Positions 46,845 to 57,833 of a DNA stretch of 64,000 bases are shown here, in pieces. The stretch spans positions 73,132,969-73,196,968 of the forward strand of contig OX377205.1 of assembly GCA_947396885.1 (NCBI GenBank), read 5' to 3'. A program made the translations under genes and the position numbers. The stretch comes from Heligmosomoides polygyrus polygyrus (taxonomy: Eukaryota; Nematoda; Chromadorea; Rhabditida; Heligmosomidae). Every line of letters starts with the position of its first letter. Position 1 is the stretch's first letter. A model generated the notes under the pieces. The model did not search any database and was not told the DNA's origin. It worked only from the letters and a program-made list of their open reading frames with translations.

Positions 46845-47357
46845 GACATCATCAGCAGATCATCGCTTCAAGGGAGGGTTGACGAACGACGGTTTATCGC
46901 GTATTCTTGATTCCTCTTCTCTCTAAAGGAAGACCAAGGATTGTAAGTCGTCAGGCCTGCCGTCGAATGATTGCATTGCTGCCGACCTGGCTATTAGTAT
47001 CGCCATCTTCGTTAGGCATTCAAATTGGTGGCGAATCGAGTGGGTCTTGTCAGCAGAAAGTACGAGGATGTATAGCAACCTCCACCTTCTATTTCCGAAC
47101 CTTCCTTTCACGTTCTTCGACGTCTCCTAGGCAATTTATTCGTGTCTTCTATTTATTGTCCTCAAATGTTGTGATGATGTCGTCGACGTCTCCATGACGT
47201 CAAGCGCTTAATGGGATGCTTCAAGGCGTTTTTTGATCAAAATGACTTCGTTTCACGACATGAAAAATACCGCGGGTTGAATTATTGCTGTTCCGCTCGT
47301 TACCGTAGAAGAAACTTGAATGCCTTACCGAACGTTTCTCATGTGGTAACTTAACTA
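46845..47357. other. Unassigned sequence
   Basis: No supported feature. Confidence 0.3.
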
Positions 47358-48480
47358 CACTTATTTATTTATTTATGCGCCGAAAGGCGCGCTATTACAT
47401 CAACGAACAGTAAGCAAAACTCATTACTCAAACAAACTCAACAGTAGACATTCAAGACACACAAATGACTAAAAACTAGAAAAAATCTATTATAAAACTG
47501 AAGAACATACATTCCGAGCGCTCGCTTACAACGTAAATTTTGTAGCCAAACGGCGATAGTTCAGGAGGGAAATGCTGGGACTGATCACGATAAACGACTA
47601 AAGAGAGCAATAGAATTAGCATATGCATTTTTCCAGTCACAAAAGTCTGACAATGAGAGACATCCATAAGCTGACAGCCCACACCGAAGAATAAAAGATT
47701 GGTGGTGCCCTCCCCTGATAAGACTCCTGGGAGCTGACCAGCGAAAGAACGAAGCATAGCTATAACTGCTAAGCTTGCCTGGCAGCCGGAATGAGCCTAA
47801 GAGGAGTATCCAGTCATAGGTTGAGTTGATGGGTTTCAAAAGCGTAGCATATACTGTTTATGTTAGAAGGGAACATCGTCAAATTTATTTACTCTAACTG
47901 CCCCCTAGCTGCTTGACGCCTTGAATAAAGTCAAGAAACTGAAAGTAACAGAAGCATAAAACTCCTCTGCAGGATTATACTAGCTAACACATATCAGAGA
48001 CACCAATGGCAGATAGAATGTCTATTTTCTTTAACGCAGTCTTGAATTGTGAGGACGTTTGGCACTGAGCCAGAGCTGGAGGAAGACGATCAAATTATTT
48101 CGTACAGCGAACCACAAATGAATTTTGGCACACTCCTAATAGATAACGGCCCGAAATGTGGTGGTCCATGATGAAGCATCCGCGTCTCCCATGTGATGGT
48201 CGGAAGCGCCAGTAGTTTGATGGGCGTAGTCGAAGTTCTCCTTTTAGAAGCTTAAAAGCAAAAAATAAGTCAGCAAAAATCCTTCGATAATAAAGAGTTT
48301 TCAGCCCTAAGTGTTGAAGTCTTTCTCTGTATACCGGCATCGACATTAAGCCTTCTTGGTTATGAAGCATTCGAAATACTCTAAGATACAGCATTTTGGT
48401 GAAAACTTTTTGCACTTTCTCTATTTCTCGAATATCTTTAACACAATACGGGCTCTACTAGATACTAAATAATACTTAGA
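47358..48480 (-). mobile_element. CR1-type LINE 3' end
   Basis: The minus-strand frame 48095-48415 encodes FRMLHNQEGLMSMPVYRERL followed by LGLKTLYYRRIFADLFFAFK, the C-terminal block that follows the RT domain in CR1 elements. It aligns in style with YGERLKLLGLASLLRR of the copy at 20330-22095. The 3' end is a (TAAA)n tail at 47358-47376. The 5' part is missing. Confidence 0.75.
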
Positions 48481-49408
48481 CAATGGTTTTTGACCAGTTC
48501 ATTAACTGGCTTATTGATGCCGCTGGGAGATGCTTTCCGAACTGGTTCTGGGGATAACAACGAAACATTAATGGCGAGTTGGACTGTGGTTCAGGTCCTG
48601 CCCTATGTATGTACTGGGCGACTTTTAAACACTTGCTTTCTAACTATTAGTAAAAATTTACGTGAATAGGGTCCAGACACTGGAGCATACGCAGTTGAAG
48701 GTCCTAAGATTCAGGAGTCTCACATGTTCATGTTCTCAATTCTAGCATCATCTTGAAGAAAGGCAGCCTTACTTGCTTGCGATTTCGACCAAATTCTCTC
48801 ACTCTCACTTGCCTGCGGTACATATATGTCAGCCGCCATTGTGAAGATGTTTGTATGACCCTCCATCCTGGTCAGAACAGCTCTAGGTCTTCCAGCGCTT
48901 CGGCGCTACTGTCTTTCCGATTGCTCCCTTTGTTGATGTATTGCATCAAATGGCAGCTTTTGGATTCTTACTCCATATACCTATACGGCCGGGTTCACTG
49001 CACGCTTTGCATAAAAGAGAGTCGTTTTTCGAGCCTCATGTTCTTCTGATGGCCTCCGAGAGTTCGTTCCCATAAAGGGGACTTAATGTCATTTCGCGTC
49101 ACTATTCAAAATCGCTCTGTTGATATTTATTACTCTCAACGTTTCGACGAAAATTGCGTCATTCTATTGATTTTTAGGCTATTGGCTTTACTACTACTAA
49201 ATTGTACTGCTGTCTCCTACTACTGTTTTATTGCATTATTTTATTACACTATTTCATTAAATTTTATTTGCAACATTTTTGTTCAAAATCTGAGTTGGCT
49301 CTTTCGTCATTTTTATTTTTATATTCCATTCTAAAGTTTTTTACATTCTAAAGTTACAAATGTACGTGCGAACATAGATATGTAGATTTTCCCTAAAGTC
49401 AGTTTACA
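48481..49408. other. Unassigned AT-rich stretch
   Basis: No supported feature; the far end becomes very T-rich around 49150-49330. Confidence 0.3.
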
Positions 49409-49410
49409 TA

Positions 49411-50849
49411 CAGGGCGGCCACGAGTACCAATAGTGCAATGCAACAAAATCTGGCGCACTACTGGAATTCTTAGGGATTACGGTATAAAAAATATTCATA
49501 TATCTCGTTAGATTAAAATACAAACCTTACCCGGAAGCGAATATATTCCTGAGGGGAACGTTAATACACTGTTATTGCCTATTTATGATCACATTTCCCT
49601 GCCTCTGTATTTCAGCAAGGGAACGGACTCCAGGATCTAGGCAATTTTAGTGTGGGTGTGTTAGTCGAGCCACACCCCATTGTGGTGCGGCTCATAACTA
49701 GCCACTCCTAGCGTGATAAGAGTCTTCAGAGCGACAGGGTAGCTTTGCAGGTCACGTCGCCAGCACCACTTACTGAATTTTATTCCTCATTCGTCCCAAA
49801 GAAGATAAGATATTAGACTATACCTTTTTCGCTGCTTGTAGCTCAGGGTTTACTTTCTAATTTGTTAAATAAACGAAGAGCAAAGGTCTAAAGTTGATCT
49901 AAAGATGAACCTCATAGCTAATCTTTTGCGGGGTTGGTCAGATGGACGAAAAACCGCTACTGCGAGTTTTTCTTTTTGTTCTCAGAATCGTCGCGTCGCT
50001 CTGACTTTCTACTTTAAATAGCGCGGTATGGTCCAGAAAGTGTGGTGTTACATTTATGTTCTGTTGAAGGAAGGCGTTTGCTGTTTTCACTTCCATTTTG
50101 CGCGAAAACCAATGATGTGTCGGTAGACATTTTTAAAAATCTTGAAAGACGAATAATTGCCGTCTGCAGTTAATTATTTGCATATCTTAAGGTTGCTCAG
50201 AAGCTATCTTAAGTAGATTATTATTCTGGCCTTTATAGGATATCTTAGCTTCATTTTTTTTTTTAAATTAAAGATGGCATACATAGCTTGGCGGCGCGTT
50301 CTAGCTGCACTAGCACGTTTTCCTTTCTACTTTCGTCCCCTTATTGCTGAGTAGTTGACTCACTTGCGATCTTGTAAGCCTGCCCTTTAGTTTAAAAAAA
50401 TTGGACAACGCATAACAACAGGTTTGGCACGCGGCTGTATATGACATGTGTTCCAGCTCTTTGCTGCATTGAGAATGATTAGCAAACTGATAGCGTCCTT
50501 TACTTTCAACTCAGACGCATTCGTATTCTGATGTTCACTGTGGAGAAGTTAGTGAAGAACACGCTCCTGTAACACAAACGTTCAACCACTATTCTCCAGA
50601 AATTTGGCCACTTCATAATGAGAGTACTCCACCAGTGGTCCACAGGGGACCAGAGGAAGACAGGCGATATTTTTACATGAGAGCACTTTCTTTGTTCTCA
50701 AATATGAATAGCTGCAGTCATAATAATCGAAAAAGTATAGCACTAAGGATATGCTAATATACATACCAGTCAGTATGTTGTTTTATGTAATCGAAAAATT
50801 CTCCCAATAGGGCAGCACAATTTTGCTGCACTACTTATGAGCCACCCAG
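49411..50849. mobile_element. Mariner-like element, degenerate interior
   Basis: The left end CAGGGCGGCCACGAGTACCA and right end TACTTATGAGCCACCCAG are imperfect inverted repeats that extend inward (GTGCAATGCAACAAAAT against ATTTTGCTGCACT). TA lies just outside both (49409-49410 and 50850-50851). At 1,439 bp it has mariner size. No readable transposase was found, only short frames. Confidence 0.6.
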
Positions 50850-50891
50850 TATAATTAGAGGTAGGGATTAAGTTTAGTGTTATGCTATCCT

Positions 50892-51265
50892 TCTTGCAAG
50901 AAAAGGTTCCCAACTCGAGGTGAGCTTTTGCAATGCTATTTTAACAGGATGCAGGTTAGTTTTTGCTGAACGCTTTTTTGAAGACTTGAAAAGGAGATCT
51001 GAAAGCTTGCGCGCAACTATCACCAACCCCTACGACATCTGATGATATGTGCCTCAGCGGCGCATTTGGTAAGAGTGCCACCTCACGAAAGCACGTCGGC
51101 TGAGTTTTAAGTTCGCCTCCGCATGCTGTCGATATTTTTTCACATATTAGTTCGTTGTTATTACGCTTTCTCACGACCACACTAATCAATTTTAGTCCAT
51201 CAATGCTTACAAATCAAGAAGGCTGTTTATCAGCGCCTTCATACATGCTAGTTTTTCAACAATGC
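50892..51265 (+). repeat. Left arm of a large tRNA-bearing foldback
   Basis: It pairs with 52232-52588 and, beyond the inserted mariner, 53852-53904. It contains GCGGCGCATTTGGTAAGAGTGCC, a box A-like tRNA head, followed by a degraded box B region. The outer end is TTGCAAGAAAAGGTTCCC. Confidence 0.75.
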
Positions 51266-52231
51266 CTGTCTGCACCACAACCATATCATACCATTTCACC
51301 AATAATGCCGTAACTGCACACAAAGACGCGTACCTTACGGTTGAATATTACGAACCCGGCCATATCGGTACACAAGTGTGCTAAAAACGTCGTTCTCACG
51401 TGAACGTGTGGTCGTCCGACTACTTTCACCTATCACACCGGATTTTACTTCTTCGACAAGGAGAGAGATTGCGGTTGCGGACGCCATAAAAAGACTCCTT
51501 CTGGGGCCAGATTCATCAACGATACCGCTGGTATCATCTTACCGCGGATTCACCATATCGGCCTACGAAGTATGTGATACGGAGAGATGCAGAGATGCAG
51601 ACACGACAACCGATATATCATTACAGGCCTGTAAGCGGTTGATGAATCTGGCTCCTCGACGCCATATATGGAGATATCATTTGTCAGGAAGAAGATGTGG
51701 CTCAGATTAGAGGAGAGTAATAAACATGGGACGTTTCTACACGTATCATCCAGTTAGTTTCATAGGTGGGTGTCGATGAGGAGGTGCATGTCGACCGGAC
51801 ACCTGACGATGACTGTGAGGAGGAAGACAGCAGTGAACAATCATCGTTAGAGAAATCAATCCTGTTTGACGGCAAGCACGTTTCGGAAGAAAAGGTCCTG
51901 TGAAAGAGCATCTTTTTGTGATTTCTCGTAGCACTGATTGTAGAATGGCTACCGTTCGTACAGTTGCAGCATGCCCTTATTTACTATCGTGGAACAGAGG
52001 AAGGATGTCGCTCTCTTTCACTTCGGTGTTTCTGTGTCGTGTCTTTCATAGATTTGGATTGCAGCTGGATACATCGATGTTCACCCATGACCCTTCACTA
52101 CACCCACGTATTACGCGTTCAATGAAGAAGAAGTGGTCATTCCTTGTCAGGGAGAAGCAGGGAGAAGATTGTTCCTCGCTGGCTTTTGAGTAAGATGATG
52201 TTGGTGTGAGATGTTGTGTGTCTTACTTGTC
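51266..52231. other. Loop of the large foldback
   Basis: About 970 bp between the arms. It holds the MITE at 51503-51655 and otherwise short frames only. Confidence 0.5.
51503..51655. mobile_element. GGGGCCAG-family MITE
   Basis: The left end GGGGCCAGATTCATCAACG and right end GGTTGATGAATCTGGCTCC are inverted repeats. The interior GCGGATTCACCATATCGGCCTA and GAGAGATGCAGAGATGCAG matches the copy at 54389-54549 in opposite orientation. Confidence 0.75.
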
Positions 52232-52588
52232 TCATTCTTGAAAAACTAGCACATGTGAAGGCGCAAATAGACAGCCTTCTTGATTTGTAAGCATTGATGG
52301 TCTGAAATTGACTCCTGTGAGAAAGCGTAATAACAACAAATTATTATGTGCGAAAATGTCGGCAGAAGGCGGATTCGAATTCAAAACCTCGCCGGCGTGC
52401 TTCCATGAGGCGGCACTCTTACCTACGTACTGCGCCGCCGGGGCACATCTCGCAAGGTGTCGTGAGGGCTGGTAATACATACTTGCGCGCAAGCTTTCAG
52501 ACCTCCTTTTCAGGTCTTTAGAAAGCGCTCAGCAAAAGCTAACTGTGGCTTTGGACTACGCTCACAAGCCCTACATCCCGTCAAAATT
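52232..52588 (-). repeat. Right arm of the large foldback, inner part
   Basis: Reverse complement of 50940-51265. On the minus strand it shows a better-kept tRNA-like segment (about 52363-52438): GGCGGCGCAGTACGTAGGTAAGAG, then TTTTGAATTCGAATCCGCC with an intact box B-type GAATTCGAATCC. The arm is interrupted at 52589 by a mariner element and resumes at 53852. Confidence 0.75.
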
Positions 52589-52589
52589 T

Positions 52590-53849
52590 GGGTGTCCCAT
52601 AATTTTCTGGGCTATTTGGACTATAAGTGTTTGGCGCGTTATAACTTCTTTATAAAAGATCCAAACGGGATGTTCTCTTCGCATAAGAATGCTATTCGAA
52701 TATGCTTCGCAATAGCATATCAATTACCTCTATCGGCCTGCTGCCCGCACTTTGGCAATTTCTCAAAAATGAAGCAGAAATCAACGTATCGCGACTTGCT
52801 TCCTCATCACATCCGTTCTGGTCAGTCTGCGTACGCTGCTCACAAAGCTATCGTTGCTTTGTTAGGTCCTGACGTCTGCAGCAAGTTCACGTGTTAAACT
52901 TGGCTCAATCGCTTCCGGAAGGGAATGTACAGCATTACGGACAAGAAGCATATGGGGAGAGGGATCGGACCGAATGAACGACAAATGCTTGCAGCAGTCA
53001 GGAGGCAACCTGCTAAAAGCGTAAGGACGATATCGAAGGCTCTGTTACGTTGCACTGTTCATCGTTACCTGAAGCAAAGCGGAAGAAGGGCAGTCTTGCC
53101 AAGATAGATCCCTCATGCACTGACTCCGTCTCAGAGGCGAGAGCGAGAGGCCACCTGTCAGAATAATCCCAACCGCGCAAGAACGGCTGCGTGGTTGAGC
53201 ACGATTGTGGCACAGGACGAGAAGTGGTGCATGTACGATAACACCACACGGGTGATCCAGCGGCTTCTGAAGCACGCAAGACCAGAACGAATTCCGAAGA
53301 AGTCCACACATGGGAAGAAGATTTTGCTTTCATTTTGGTTCACGAGTCGGGAAGTCCTGCACTATTCGCTTTTGCCGGATGGGCCGGCGATTATAGCAGA
53401 CTTGTTCATTGAAGATATGCTGGAGACGAAGCGTAAGCTGCTTGAGAAGTACCCGAGATTCGGTACTATTCGTGTGTTAGTGGATAATGCACGACCGCAT
53501 CGAGCGAAACGAACGCAGGAGATGGGGAAGGAGTCTATCTAAATTGCGACACATTCTGCGTATTCACCAGATATCAGCTCTTGTGGCTATGCTGTATTTA
53601 GAGGTCTTGCTCCTTTTTTCGTGAACAAACGATGCTCGTAACGTCAAGAGGTTCATTGCGCACTCGACGAATGGATCGGCAGCAGGCCAGCTTCCTTCTG
53701 GTAGAATGCAATCAACTCTCTGCCCAATTGCTGGAAAAAGGTTGTTGCCACAAATGGAGAATATATCGATTGACTACCCTTGATCATTATCTTGTTGTAA
53801 TAACTTTTAATAAAGATGGAATGGCAGCCCAGAAAATTATGGGAGGCCC
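52590..53849 (+). mobile_element. Mariner element nested in a foldback arm
   Basis: The terminal repeats GGGTGTCCCATAATTTTCTGGGCT and AGCCCAGAAAATTATGGGAGGCCC are well matched. The 1,260-bp length fits mariner. TA follows the right end (53850-53851); the left TA is not preserved. The interior carries a plus-strand transposase remnant. The foldback arm continues on both sides, so the mariner arrived after the foldback formed. Confidence 0.9.
52775..53610 (+). pseudogene. Mariner transposase pseudogene
   Basis: The N-terminal helix-turn-helix part is recognisable from YRDLLPHHIRSGQSAYAAHK and LLGPDVCSKFTC, which stops at TAA (52895-52897). In other frames follow the second N-terminal part (GPNERQMLAAV, RTISKALL) and then the catalytic domain. 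The domain shows QDEKWCMYDN for the first acidic residue, VDNARPHRAKRTQE for the second (53195-53542) and, past an in-frame stop, YSPDISSCGYAVFRGL for the third. Mariner transposases cut and paste at TA through a DDD triad. At least two stops or shifts make this copy inactive. Confidence 0.85.
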
Positions 53850-53851
53850 TA

Positions 53852-53904
53852 ATAAATAGCATTGCAAAAGCTCACCTTGAGATGGGAACCTTTCCTTGTT
53901 AGAA
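53852..53904 (-). repeat. Right arm of the large foldback, outer part
   Basis: AATAGCATTGCAAAAGCTCACCTTGAGATGGGAACCTTTCC is the complement of 50892-50942, displaced here by the mariner insertion. Confidence 0.75.
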
Positions 53905-54130
53905 TGCGTCATGCGAACTACTTCTACGGGGTTCTATGAGGCAAACTGGACTCTTTTGGTCTATGCAATGACTTGCGATAGTTTGCCAATTTGCAGGCCA
54001 GCGTTCTCAGACAACACTGGTGCCAACTCAACAACAAGTCATCAACAGGAAGATGCAAGTCTTGAACGGCGGGGCCTAGGTCTGTATCAGGTTCAAGCTG
54101 TACTTGACCGGTTCCTTCTGCCTTATGATC
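53905..54130 (-). mobile_element. Diverged SINE copy
   Basis: CTACGGGGTTCTATGAGGCAAACTGG, GCAATGACTTGCGATAG and GGCCAGCGTTCTCAG follow the order of the minus-oriented reference SINE at 34541-34835. The head is poorly preserved. Confidence 0.5.
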
Positions 54131-54388
54131 CGCAGAAACCGGACAATGTCTGCTTTTCAATTCGGTCGTTTCTGTTGCTGCGTTCCAAGAAGTAGCGGGG
54201 ATAGTGCAATTCTATAGCCTTCAGTACTATCATTCTGTCCAACTTCGCCTTGACTCCCCAATTTTAAGGCCAGACAAATGTCCTTGCCATAGCTTATTTA
54301 CTTCAGAGGTATTGTACGGAAGGAGACACGTATTGAACAAGCTTCATTGTGTCTATAAGACTGGTATGCGAGGATTTTATGTAGGCCT

Positions 54389-54549
54389 GGGGCCAGATTC
54401 AGCAACCACTTACCGGCCGGCAACGGCATATCGGTTATCGTAGCTGCATCTCTGCACATCTATGTTTCTCTGTATCACTTACTATGTAGGCTGATATGGT
54501 GAATCCGCGGTAAGCTGATACCGGCGGTATCGTTGATGAATCTGGCCCC
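54389..54549. mobile_element. GGGGCCAG-family MITE
   Basis: The left end GGGCCAGATTCAGCAACC and right end CGTTGATGAATCTGGCCCC form inverted repeats of about 20-30 bp. The interior matches 51503-51655 reversed. This is the best-preserved copy of the family in the window. Confidence 0.8.
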
Positions 54550-55874
54550 TGGTGTGACATTGTTGGTCTCAGTGACTAACAACTGAAGTGTGGATCTGCT
54601 CCGCCAAGTTTCTCCTAGCTAAAGTACGTATCGAGTTCATCCAGACTCCCACTTGCTAATAATTGTTTTGACGGGGATCTGAGCCGCTTTTCCCCAGGAC
54701 ACCTCGCGATAATTGATGCACTTTACGGCTGTGGGCAAAACTCTTCCGAGTCGGTCTGTCGCTCTCCACTCTTCGAGGAATTCTCAAGTAGGCCTTCAGC
54801 TCATTACGTGACAAGCTCAGAGGCCTCAGTAAATCTTCAGGGTTGGTACTTGATGATGGAAGCACGTCCTCAGCCTGCCGTTGTCCATCTATGGTGTATT
54901 CTCGATGGCTCTGTTCGCCGCCACAAGCAACGCACAACATCGGTCGGTGCGGTAGCCGATGTTGTGCTGGATACGTTCACCTCGTCGCTGTGGGTGGCGA
55001 TGAGTTATTAATGCCCCTGCAAAGAAATCGCTGCACATAATACATGCGACGTGTACGTGTGTAACGATTGGCTGCATGGCATCAGAACTCCCCTTCCTTC
55101 TGCTTGGCTTAGGTGCCGCCACCTTTTCGGATTCTGTTACCAATGCGGCATATTACTCGTTGGCTGTTGCTACATTGTAAAATTTTGAGCTTCTCCAAAA
55201 GAGTACTTCGGGACCTCTTCTATCACTCTTCCATCTCAATCTGCTTACATGAATGCACATGCAGCTATTTGGTTGATGTCCTATATATTTTACATATTCC
55301 TTTCCAAGGAGTGAAGGCTTTGACCTTGGCTTAAGAGACTGAAATTGAAATAAGACTTATTCCAGTATCAAATCCACATCGATTTAGCAAAGGAGGAAAC
55401 CGGGTCGCAGTGGCACATTGAGAAGGGATGTATATCGAAGGTTGTAGCTTCGAACGTTGATTCTGGCGATGTATTCCATATCCGCAAAGCTCATCTGGAA
55501 ACGGAGTTGTGATTTCACTTTGTCTTGTTGGCCCTGTGCCTGCGCGCGGTATCTGTCAATCACAGAGGACGAGCTCAAGAAGGCCGAAAATAGCGCTGGA
55601 GGGAAGTAATGGTGCAGCAGAGGATAGAGAAGCAGCGTGGCGAGGGAGAGAGGTCTGTGATTCCAGCCCTCTGTGACGGATGATTTCAACACTTCCTAAG
55701 AAATATTCGGAACGATCAATCAAAGCTTTCTATATAAAATCGCAACGAAAAAGATGGCCGGAAGGGGAATAAGATTTATTGGTTCTATTGTTCATCCGCG
55801 ACTCCAGAGAGGTGGTTCTTCGCCGATACATGACCTAGGGAGGCTACGTAGGGCGCTGAGCACTAATATGAGGT
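54550..55874. other. Unassigned stretch
   Basis: An 11-bp hairpin (CACAACATCGG and complement, around 54926-54969) is the only structure noted. Frames are short. Confidence 0.35.
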
Positions 55875-56007
55875 CGTTTTTTAAACTTTGGTTGACTACG
55901 GTAGGTTACTGTAGATATGGTTGACAATACTGGTGCGGTTATGACCAATGTCAAAAACGAACGTCTCTAGGCGAAACTTGAATGAAATCGATCATTTGAG
56001 TGATCTT
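55875..56007. repeat. Left flank of the RTE insertion, part of an inverted repeat
   Basis: 55866-55920 is about three-quarters identical to the reverse complement of 59075-59140 (TGAGGT...TACGGTAGGTTAC and GTAACCCACCGTA...CCTCA). The RTE therefore landed inside an older palindromic repeat. Confidence 0.5.
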
Positions 56008-56019
56008 GACCCGTTCACC
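56008..56019. repeat. RTE target-site duplication, left copy
   Basis: GACCCGTTCACC, repeated exactly at 59052-59063. Confidence 0.85.
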
Positions 56020-56060
56020 ATGTGATGTGACATGGGGAGATCCCATGTCACATCACATGG
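56018..56060. repeat. 19-bp hairpin at the RTE 5' junction
   Basis: CCATGTGATGTGACATGGG (56018-56036) and its exact complement (56042-56060) enclose the loop GAGAT. It lies between the target duplication and the start of the reading frame. It may be part of the 5' UTR or a snap-back made during integration. Confidence 0.85.
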
Positions 56061-57254
56061 TTGATGACGTTAAGTGAGTATCGAGATAATGCTACGGCGT
56101 CCGCGGGAGCCGACGCGCACTCGCAGAGCCCGGCGAGTGTGAGAAGTATGCGAGGGTCCCTGATGCGAGGACGGCATCGGGGGGAAACTGAGCTAGTCCG
56201 AAAGTCCCGTAACGTAGGCAAGACCCGCGTAGCTACGCTGAATGTGGGTACGTTGACGGGCCGCTCGTGCGAGTTGGCAGAAGCACTGGAGCGAAGACGA
56301 ATCGACTTATGTGCGGTACAGGAGACGAGGTGGTCCTGTTGTAAGTCGAGGGACATAGGCCGAGGCTTCAAGGCCATTCTGTGCGGCAGTCCCAGGACCA
56401 CCAGCGGAGTTGGTGTAATCGTCTCCGAACGTTTCCGAGACGCGATTATAAGCGTGGAACGTTTTAATGACCGCTTGATAAAGGTCGTAGTCGCTGCTGA
56501 ACAGCGTATGTATCATTTCTTCTCTGCATACGCTCCGCAGGCAGGCTGCTCTGAGAGAGCCAAGGATGAGTTTTGGACCCTGCTTGATGAAAAGACAGCA
56601 GAGGTACCGTCAGAAGACGCTGTCGTTATCGCAGGTGACCTCAACGGTCATGTGGGGACTGCGAAAGATGGTCGCAGCTGTCACGGCGGTTTCGGATATG
56701 GAGCACGTAACGCTGATGGTGAGCGAATCCTTGAGTATGCGGACTCGCATAACCTCATCATCGCGAACACCGTATTTCGAAAGCGTGACTCCCATCTGGT
56801 GTCGTTCTATAGCGGGAGCACCAAGACACAGATCGACTTCATCCTTGTGAAGCATCGCGATCGAAAGCTGGTTACAGATGCGAAGGTGGTGCCGTACGAG
56901 ACTGTCGCCACACAGCACCGTCCGCTGATATGCACTCTTAAGTTCGCCCATCCGAGGCTGAAGCAGATCGAGCGATGCGGTCCACCGAGAATCAAGTGGT
57001 GGCGATTGAAGGAAAACGCTGCAGCTTTTGTTTCTCGTATTCGGTTACCGACGGTGACAACCGTCGACGAAACATGGAAAGATGCAACCGAAACGATTTT
57101 ACAAGTTGTATGCTCTGAATTAGGCATGACTAAGCCTGGACGCCGCAAGATCGAGAAGCTGGCGTGGCTGTGGACTAACGACGTAAGAGAAAAAGTCCGA
57201 GAGAAGAAAAAATTATATCACGCGTTCCTGCGCGACAAGACTGCAGACAAATGA
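56061..57254 (+). pseudogene. RTE endonuclease part, ends in premature TGA
   Basis: After about 55 variable residues come the endonuclease motifs: ATLNVGTLTGR, QETRW, SGVGVIVSERF, FFSAYAPQ, VVIAGDLNGHVG (near residue 195), IDFIL and finally TQHRPLICTL. The last motif has QH where many AP endonucleases have DH. A helical linker follows. The frame closes at TGA 57252-57254; the codon after it continues the same frame (57258 onward), so a single base change, probably CGA to TGA, explains the stop. An earlier start cannot be excluded because the 5' hairpin directly precedes the ATG. Confidence 0.9.
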
Positions 57255-57257
57255 CGT

Positions 57258-57833
57258 ATGTACCAGGAGGCGAAGAAAGCGGCAAAGAAGGCCGTAGTCG
57301 TTGCAAAAGCCGTCCATTATGATGATCTCAGCGATAAACTCGAGACGCGCGATGGTGAACGACATCTTTATCGACTTGCCAAGGCACGCCATCGTCAGGC
57401 CGAGGATATCGAGAAATTCTTGGGCATCAACGATGAGAATGGCCATCTACTGACGAACCGCAAGAGGGCTATGAAACGATGGCATGACTACTTCGAGAGA
57501 ATTTCGACAGAAGAGTTTGCCCATCCGCCCATCCCTTGCGTCCCTCCTACGCACGGTCCTGTGCAGAAAATCACTGTGGAGGAGACGGAAGCGGCTTTGA
57601 AGAAGATGAAGCCAGGCAAAGCAACGGGCCCCGATGATATAGCGGCCGACCTATGGAAGTTGAGGTGCTGGAGTCCTGCTGAGTGGCTAACGAAGTTTTC
57701 AACCAGGTTGTTACGGAAAAGAAGGTACCTGGTAGTTGGCAGGAAAGCACGACGATCCCGATATGGAAGAAGAAGGGCAGTCCTGCGGACTGCACGAACT
57801 ACCGCCCAATTCGCTTGCTCTTGCACAGCATGA
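57258..57833 (+). pseudogene. RTE linker and start of reverse transcriptase
   Basis: Same frame as the endonuclease. It has an Ala/Lys-rich helix (QEAKKAAKKAVVVAKAVHYD), the segment MKRWHDYFERIS and the RT-zero block TEAALKKMKPGKATGPDDIA (about residues 107-126). True homology ends near codon 142 (AEWL), about 57685; the rest is a shifted frame. Confidence 0.88.

Noticed and set aside
56048..56401. Minus-strand frame of 117 codons opposite the RTE endonuclease
   Set aside because: Shadow of the endonuclease ORF; the plus frame has the full set of motifs.
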